Below are positions 52,301 through 61,300 of a DNA stretch of 64,000 nt, piece after piece. Below the pieces are notes generated by a model. That model was given only the letters and a program-made list of their open reading frames with translations, ran no database searches and was not told the DNA's origin. Numbering within the stretch: position 1 is the stretch's first letter; each line of letters begins with the position of its first letter. The position numbers were made by a program, and so were the translations under genes. Source of the stretch: Leishmania martiniquensis. Its lineage: Eukaryota > Euglenozoa > Kinetoplastea > Trypanosomatida > Trypanosomatidae. Location of the stretch: assembly GCF_017916325.1 (NCBI RefSeq), contig NC_090160.1, positions 380,001-444,000 on the forward strand, written 5' to 3'.

Positions 52301-55300
52301 CCCACGCCAGCCGCTGCCGCGCGCTACAGTGCAGAAGGAGCTGGTCCAGCCTCAAGTACACATATCGATGGCGCCGGGGCTCAATCCTGCGCAGCACGCG
52401 CGAGAGCGCACGTGATGCCAGCTCCGCAGTAATCGCGCCCTGTCCCTTGGGCCTATCCACCGACAGCTTCGACCAGCACGCACGCTGCTCAACATTAGCG
52501 CTGCCTTGCCTTGATGGGCTCTGATACAGCGGAGGTGATGCAGACAGTGTCGAGAGAGCGGTGTAGGAGCAAGAGGCGCTGCTGCCGCCGCCGTATTCTC
52601 GCACGAGACGCTGCAACGGCAGCGGTGAGAAGGTCGAGCGCGACGGAGCGGCGGCAGCGGACAAGTCCACCACTCGCCATTGCACGAGGATCTCGGCCAT
52701 AACACACTCGCCTTCGCCGTCGTAGCCGACATCGTGCGCATCGTGAAGACGGCGGCGCACTACAAGCGGCACCCACTGAGCGCCCTCTGCCGCCTCTCCA
52801 CCATCGTTAAGATCGAAATCCATTGTGCTGGTGGCCATTGCCGCTGAGGGACCTATCCGCGCCTGCAACCGCATCTGGTGTGAGCCGTCATCGCCGCAGG
52901 AGCGCTGTGGAAGAGGGAACACGGCGACGCGGCCATCGCTGCTCGCCTGTCTCGGCACGTCCTGGTCAGTGTCAGCGTCGGGCACTCGCATCGACAGCTG
53001 ATGTGCCTCCACACCCAGAAGCACCTCTGTACCGCCGTTGGCGTCGATTAAGACAGCGTCCATCGCAGATGCAGCGCCTGCGGTGTTGGCGGAAGCGGCC
53101 AGAGCCCTCTGCACGGCGCCAGACGGTGGCGTGGGCAGTACCTCCAGCACCGATGTGTGCGACCCGGAAGGCGAAGGGGCTGAAGAAGAGCGAAAATAAC
53201 CGCGTGCAGAAGCATTCAGAGGAAGCCCTCGATGCAGCGGCCCCACACGCGCCAGGAGGACGCGCGAAGCTGGAGCGCTCCGTTTCACGCCACTAGGCGA
53301 GGCCTCGACCTCGACGCGTCTTTGAAGGTTGTGTGCGTAGCGGATCGCAGCAAAGCCAACGTGCTTCATCACGACCGCTGCGCACGGTGCGGATCGCACC
53401 ATCAACGGGTGCGCCGCGTTACCATCTGGTTGCGCGGATTGCGGTGGAGCTGTAACAGTGACACCGCAGTGTACCCTCTCTGCGGTTGACGGCTGTGGCG
53501 GCGGCGAGTCTGCACGGAAGCGTGCGCCGCTGCTGCTGCTGCTGCTGCCGCTGCCCGTAACGACGCTCTCTGCAGCAGGTAGGCACCGGGGCACCTCAGC
53601 ATCCAGAGCAGGCGCAGCGCAACTTCGGAAGAGCGGCAACCATAGTGTCCCCAAAGTACTCGTGAAGGCATCCAGCCTTGGCAGTCGAACGGCTCCCCAC
53701 TCGCACTCCCTCCCCTCTGCAGCGACGGTGTCTGTCTCGCCCGCTGCGCCGATCGCTCCGGAGAAGGGCGATGGTGCCATCACCCACACACAGAGGGATG
53801 GTGGCGCATTATCGATCCAGCCGAATCGTCGTGGAGGCCACTGCACCTCAAGTGTGGGAAAGCGCGACGCGTCAGCATCGGGGACAGCATGGCGCTCTGC
53901 GCTACTCTCGTCACCGCCGGTGTTGCTCCGCTTTTCCGCCCCGTTCGCGGCGGCAGCGCAGACTGGAGAGAAGGCATATGCCGCACGGAAGGCATCAGGT
54001 GGTGGAGCTTCGCCCGGGTGCATCCAGCACCTCGAGTCGTCGATGGCCGCTGACTCGGCGGACGAGGCCCACGCCGGAGAGTCATTGCAGGAGGAGCCGC
54101 TCACTGCGATCTGCAGCGCTTCGGCGGCTTGCGCGGCGCCGATGCCCGGTCCGTCCACGTGGTCGAAGCACATCAGGTTGCACACCTCCACGCGTACTCT
54201 TGCTGGTGTGCCGGCATCTGGCATCACCCATGTGGAAGCTGGTCCCAAACCAGGGGGCGTTCGCAACGGGCCAGAGAGACCTACGCAGGGCCCCGCTACG
54301 CAGGACAGCGACGCGGGTGGCGAGGGCAGCATCGCGGGGGGCACCTTGCCCCAGTCATCACACACCAGCCGAGGAAACGACATGAGACGCCATGTTAGCA
54401 CGCCGCCCTCCACGTGCTGCGGTAAACCAGCGTTATACACCGGTGCCACGCGTACGTCAGCCTCGTGTAGGGTGAAGAAGCTACGGAGAGACGTCGGCAG
54501 CGGCGCCGGCCTCGTCGCAGACCCCTCCCCTTCTTGACCGCTCAGGCCCGCCAGCCCTGACGCGCCCATCGTGGACAGCAGACCACTCCGCGCCTCGTCG
54601 CATGCTCCTCTCTCTATCCTAGCGGGCAATCCTCGCACCTCTGCAGCCACATCCTCTGCAGGAAAGCGCCACTTGCCTCGGCCGATGAAACGAGAAGGCG
54701 CGTCCGCGCAGCCGCCCCTCGCGGCACCGGCACCGTCGCGCGGATACCACCACACCTGCACCTCGACGACTGGGCTGGCAGGGAGATACAAGGTCGCCTC
54801 TACCGGGGCTGCCGATTCGGTTGGCGGAGCGGCGCCACGTGATGGTGGAATGGAGAGCACTATGCCGTAGACAGCAGCGGTGTCGCCCGTCCCGCGTGAG
54901 TGCACGCGCGTTAGCCGGCCTCTGCCAGTAGCCCTTATCGACGGCTCTTCCAACGCGCACAACGGGACCAACCTGCACTCCGCCAGCAGCCGTGTCTCAC
55001 CTTGCGCGGTGGGGTACCACAGCGAGAGCCGCACCTGTCCACCATTCATGCAGAGGAGATGCTGTAGCCAGGGCCACTGGAGTCGTACCTTGTCCATCCG
55101 CAGCCACGGCACAACCTCAGGGCTCATCCACCCCAGGTGGGGCGTGTAGGTCGTGGGCGCCGCTGTAATACTACCCGGCTCAGCTCCATGCGAGGCCACT
55201 GGCTGATACCAGCTCTGTGGAAACTCATGCAGCTCTTTGCCCCTCCAGAGAGAGGACCTCGGGCGCATCTCTGACCTCGCCGTGTGGCGACCATTGATGC

Positions 55301-58300
55301 CGAACAGGCGGCGTGTCACGGATGCGCACCACGAGCTTAGGTCTCCACAGCACGGCAGCCGCGCCACGGCGGTGGCTGGGGGCAGGCGGCGCCACTTGAC
55401 CAACAGAAAGCCGTTGCACACAGCGGAGAGGAAATGATGTTCAAAGATCCCTTTGCCGTCGGGCGCCGCAGAAGCTGTCGTTGTCCCGGCAGCCATTCTG
55501 GGGCTCCACAGTAGCGGTAGCCAGGCACACCCCTCGCCAAGCCTGCGGCCCAGTAGCCTTCGCAGCAGCCAGCTCGTCAGGGTCGCGGTGCCCAGCAGCA
55601 CCGCCCGTCTCCCGGACGCCTCGCCACGACATGCCCGCATCGGGCCGCCCTCTGCTGCCAGAGGCCTCGCCTCACCGTCACCGCTGTCAGAAGAGTGCTG
55701 GCAGAGGTCGAACACACGAAGGTGCAGCGTGGACAGCGATGCGAGGCCTAAGCGAAACTTGTGCTGCCACCGAGGGTGGCTCGTGCGTGCGGCAGAGGCC
55801 GTGACGGGCAGCACCGCGTCGGCCCCCGCCCAGGCACCGCCTTTCCCACACGCTTCGGCACTATCACTCAGCGGGGCGCTGCGTACCGTGCGGCCCTGCG
55901 AATACGAAGCAGCAGCGAAGCCCACAAAATCGAAGCCACAGCTCGCCGTGGCGCTTTGGCAATGGTCGGAGGTGGGGGGCCGGCACCTGGCAGCCTCCGC
56001 CGTCAGCAAAGACGACGCGGCGACGAAGGCGCCAGGCGCGTGGGGCGCCGACTGTGGGGCCTGGCGGCTGGTCTCCTCTTGCCGCACAGCCAGCACTTCG
56101 CAGTATACGCACGCACAGGTTGTCTCGTTCCCCCAGCTCGCAGGGTCGTCCCACCGCAGCGGTGTGGGCGAGGGCGGCAAACCAAAGTGCGCGGTTAATG
56201 GCCGCAGACCTGCCCCCTCGACCACGCTGAAGTCCACCAAGGTGTCGTCGTCAACACGGATGCCACGCCCTGCGCAGCACTCGTCGTGCTCTGCCTCTTC
56301 CACAGGCGCCGCAGCGAGGGAGGAGAGACTGTGCTGCGGCCCGTTCCACAGCTGCTGTGCGGTCTCCTCAGTCATCGATGACAGGAAAAGAGCCTCCACA
56401 TCGCAGTGAAGCCAACCAACGAGCAGTAGGCCACTTGTGCTATGGGTCTGCCCATTATCTCTGTTGGGTCGCGCAACAGCGGGGAGCTGCGCTGATAAGG
56501 TCGCCCTTGCGACGGCGTCAGTGCTGACAGGAGCGAAAAGGGGAAGCCACACATCCGTCACGCCGCCGGCACGGTGGGGGTGCTGCGGCTCTTGCACGTG
56601 CGCCGCCACGGCGGTGTCAAACGGGGCCCACACGGCAAAGCCCAGCACCTCTTCGGGTGACGCGACGCCATGTACAGTGAAGAGAAGAGACGAGGCTGTG
56701 TCGCGCGTGAGGACTGCGTGAAAGCTCATGCTGTACTGCATAAAGAGGGCGCCGCGCCCGTCTTCACTGACGGTGATGGCGCCCTTCTCGCCTACCACAC
56801 CGTCGCAGCCGCCAGTGACAGATATCGATGTTGGTGGGCCATAGTAGCGCCCTGGCACACCGTTCACCTCGTTGGTGGACAAGATCGCGGCGGCACCTCG
56901 CACCACAACGGAGCACACCGTCAGCGTCTCCATCGCGTGCCCCTTCGGTGGAACCCCTTCAGCGCACCATTTCTGAGAAGCGGCGGCGATATCTGGCGCT
57001 CGCCTCTCTCGCAGCGTATCCTTCTTGGCGGCCAGGTAGGACGGAATTGTGTTCCACAGCACTGTCAGTGGCCAGGAGGGGATGTGGCTCCGGGTTGTGC
57101 CGCCGACAGAGTCCTTGGCTGAGTCGGGCGTCCCACCAGCTGTGGCGGCGCCGCGGCTCACGCGCTCGTATTCCCTGATCACGGCCCCCAACGATGCCCA
57201 TGATGGCAGGTCCAGCTCAGCAGATGATGCGCGCGGTGCGGTCTCTGACGCGGTGGCAGGCCGGGGCAGCGGCGCCTCGGCCCAGCGCAGGCGACATGTC
57301 AGCTGCGGCAAGGGCTTCCCAAGGCATGCAACGGTGCTTGCTGCTACTTCTGCCGTCGCCCCGAGCGCGGTGAGCAGCGGCGGTCGATCCGGCGGGAGCT
57401 GGCAGAAGTCCACCGCTAAGAATGGTGGTGAGACCGCCAAGGGCCGCCAGCACTCCCCTTGTCGCGTCCCTGTCGCCGCTGCACGTTCGCCGGCGCCACT
57501 GTCAGCCGCTGCTGGAACATTCACGCTGTCCATGACGGCCATGGCCCGAAGGGCGCTGGGTGTGTCGTCGCGAGGCGCCTTAGTCCCACTAGCGGAGGAA
57601 AAGGGCGGGATGGCGTCCACTGAGAGTGGCATGAACGGCGACAGTGACGACGACACCGTCTGCCACGCCACGCTCGACTGGCTCATCTCCTCAGCACATG
57701 GGGACTGCATCGCGAGGCACTCCACTCTAGCGCCCGTGGCCCCGGCAGCATGGCCCAGCTGCGTACCCTTTGCAGAGGAGGGCCTGTTGGTTCCACGAGA
57801 AGCCGCCGCCTTGGCTGCCTGCGCCGTCGCCGCCGAAGGAGCGCACTCCTCACCCGCCGATGCCCAGAGAGCGCCCCGCCCCTCCATCTTCACGCATAAG
57901 ACTCTTTCATCGCCAAGAGAGCCGAGGAGACAGCTTCCTGCCAAGCCGCCTTCGGAGGCTCGGCGACTCGGCGTATCCCCACCACCGCCACCGGAGTGAC
58001 TGGGGTGCCATGGGCTGTCCTCTGCGGTAGTGGCCATGGCCGCCTGCGCACCCCCCTCCGTCTGCCGCCCGCCTCGCGCAGCACCCTCAGTCCTCTTCTC
58101 CGGGAACTGAAGCACGAGCAGGTCGGACCAGCTGTCGCGCCCGCGGCCGCAGGTAGAAGCGTCCTGGGTGCTGTCACCGCCGCCGCCACGGCACCCCAAG
58201 CGGCGCTGCAGCACCTCCAGGTTTGACGGCAGAGAGAAGGAGGAGCCAGCCGCCAGCAGATGCTCGCCGGCGGTATCCTGCCAGTAAATAGCGAGCCGCG

Positions 58301-61300
58301 CATCAGTCCACCGCGGGTCTTCCACGATGGGAGCGCCTGCCTGCCTGAGTCCGCCCCATGCGCTGCGCCACTCCTCTGCTGGCACGGCTGTGGCGCTGTT
58401 TGCCCGGCCCGCCCTGGGTACCTGCAGCGGACACAGCAGCTCCGAGCACCAATGCCGCAGTCCGTGAACCTCCATGAAGACACATTGCCGAAGTGGACGT
58501 AGCGCCGGCTGCTGCACCGCCTCCGGCGTCGCGACCGTTTCATCGCTGCACTTGGCCGTGAGTTGTACAGCCTCCTGCTCCCGAGGCGGGCGGCTGGTAC
58601 TTGCCAGAAGAGGCGGCTCTTCATCCCATGCACGCAGCGCAGGTGGCTCCTCCATCGATGCCAAGAGTTCCGACAGCGGATAACGCGAGCTAGATGCAGT
58701 AGTCGCCGCGCTTCCTTCACTGTCCTCAAGCCCGCCTCCGTCCCCAGCGCGAAGGTCACCGCTACCGAGCTGGTCATTCGTCGCTGCGGCATCGGCGGCT
58801 GCGAAGGGTACCGGCCCGACACCCCCCAACGTGGTGCCGTCCCTCCCCGGTACAGCCACAACCGTGGAGGCGCTGGCACCGTCGACTTCGGCATGCCAGC
58901 CCGCCAACGCTGCCTCTTTGCCCCCTCGCGCCCCCGCATGCAGCGATGCAGGAGGTGCCGAGGCGGTGCCGTGGAACGCGGCCCCGTCCACAAGGTCGAA
59001 TGGCGATATTCTTCCCTGCACCGCCACAGCAGCAGGAGTCGCACCCAGTGCGGCCTGATCAGGAACGCCGCGATCGCCCTCGCCGCTGTCGACCTCGTCG
59101 TGAAGCGGAGGGGACATTTTCGCCCACTTACCGAGCGGTACCGCACTGCCTGCGACACTTCTCAGGCTGCCTTGATGATCGGCACATGTAGCAGTTTCGC
59201 ACATGCCTTCGCCAACGCCTTCGCTGGCATCCCTTTCACTGCTGCACGGTGTCTCCGTCGTGCTATAGAGTCTCCGCTGCCGGCGGCTGCCATCGCTGCC
59301 AGGAGCGCCGCCGCGCCTCGCCCCGCCGAGCTTCTCCGGCCTCTCCGTCTTGTCCTCGCTGTCAGCCGTGATGCTCGTCTCCTCAGCCCCAGTTGACTCC
59401 GACGGTGGGGCCGCTGTGCCGTCGCGCTCTCGCAGGTCCGCGGGTCCCGCCACCCGCGTTGATGAGCAGCTGACAAAATGCACTCTGCAGGCCCCCCTTT
59501 CCGTGTCGCAAGTACGGCGCATCTCTGTGCGGCTCGTGCGCTCTCCGCCAGCCACCTTCTTGCGGCCACAGCGTAGCCAGCGGAGCGCGCCGCCTCCGCC
59601 TCTGACAATAGGGGCCACCTCCTCGTAGGCGATGAGCTCGATCAGCTCCATGCACGCCGATGCCATCTCGCCCACAGCTACTGCCCCCTCTCGGCCATAA
59701 ATCGTTCGCGGAGCGGCACCAGCGGCGTGCGAGCGTGCGCTTCGCACCGTGCTGTCGGTGCTGCTGCCAGTGGTGCAGGAGTAGCTGTAGCTGTACGAGT
59801 ACAAGCTGCCGCTGTCGTCGCACCCCTCTCGATAACTGGTGCCGTTGCGTGGCTGCCGCGATGTCGCACCATTCCGCCGTTCGCCGCTGCTCCTGCGGCT
59901 TTCTGCCTCACTGCCCCGTAGGCTTTCACCTTCTGACGATACCCGGCAAGCCGCGAACTGCGCCATGGACAACGGTACCTTCTTCGCGATCGCTCTCTCG
60001 AGAGCACCAGCCTTCGAAAATCGGTTGCGTCCCTCCAAGACACTCTTCAATGTCATGAGGCTACCTAATGTTTCGCCACACTCGCTGCCCCCACCGGCCC
60101 CATCCACGGGGGTGACCCGGTCGGCGCGCATGTAGGATGCGGGGTACGCACCCCGGTGTGTCTCTCCAGTGGTGCCGGCGGCTGCCGCTGCGGCAGAGGA
60201 GGCCACAGCAGGCGCGGAAAGTGCTGTGGAGGTTAGACGAAGGTGTGGCGCGATGAGTTCAGCAGCTGGCTCTACGAAAACGGTAGCAGTAGAGGTAGTC
60301 GCGGCGCGCCCGGCATCATTGCCACCAAGGGCAGCAGCCGCAGCTGCAGTGGTGCTCTCTTCCTCGGTCGCATCAGCACGCAACGACAGTGAAACAGAAG
60401 CACTGCTTGGCGCAGCTGTGCGTGTGCTCCCACTATGCTCCCCCGCGCGCAGAGACGTCGGTGCAAAGGTGGCGGAGGCGGCCTCCAGCACGTGCACCAC
60501 CAGTGGTGACGGTGACATCTCCCCAGTAGCCATGGCGACGAACCGCCTCTTACCAAGCACACCTTCATCTGCCCATGCACCCCTCTCCGGTCCCTGCGGC
60601 CACTGCGCCGGAGTGGAGGAATCCAGCGCTGCGACCTCAAGCGCAGTCGCAGCCTCGTCCTCATCCTCGCTGGTTGGGAAGATCTCGTCCGGCCAACCGC
60701 TCGACGGTGGCCTCCTTGAACTGCGAAGCCGCCTGGTCAGCGGTGAGCGGCCGTGCACGCTGGGCGCCCATGCTTTCTCCTGCGCTGCCAGAGCTGCCGG
60801 CGGCGTATCCGTTGTCGGCAGGTAGGCGGAGGATGACGGCACACTCGACCACGTAGATGAGACCTCCACAGTGTGGGTGCTTATCAGCGCATCCACCTCA
60901 ACGAGCGACGGCGCCGTAGCACTTAGCCCCATTCTGGGCCGATGGGTATGAGTAGACGTGGGGGAAGAACGTAAGCTCTGGTGCGCCGCTGGCTGGTGGG
61001 GTAGGCCACGGGCAGCAGCACCCGCCATGGAGGCCAACCCCGCGTCGGGCTCGGCGACGGAGGCCCAAGTCGGCTCACGCTCCGGAGAACAATCTTGAAG
61101 CCGCCGGCTCCTGGAAGCGTGCGGTGAGAGCCTGCAGGCATCTCCCGTGCCTGGCCCCTGGGTACGTTGACAAAGCCAGCGGTCTTGCACTTGCTCGTGT
61201 CTCCCAGCGCGCTGATGTGTATCTTGGGCCTCGGCCGCGCTCCTCCTGTGTGCCTCGCCCTTCTCGGCGGTTCCTCCGCCGCTGTCAGTAAAGCTCTGGT

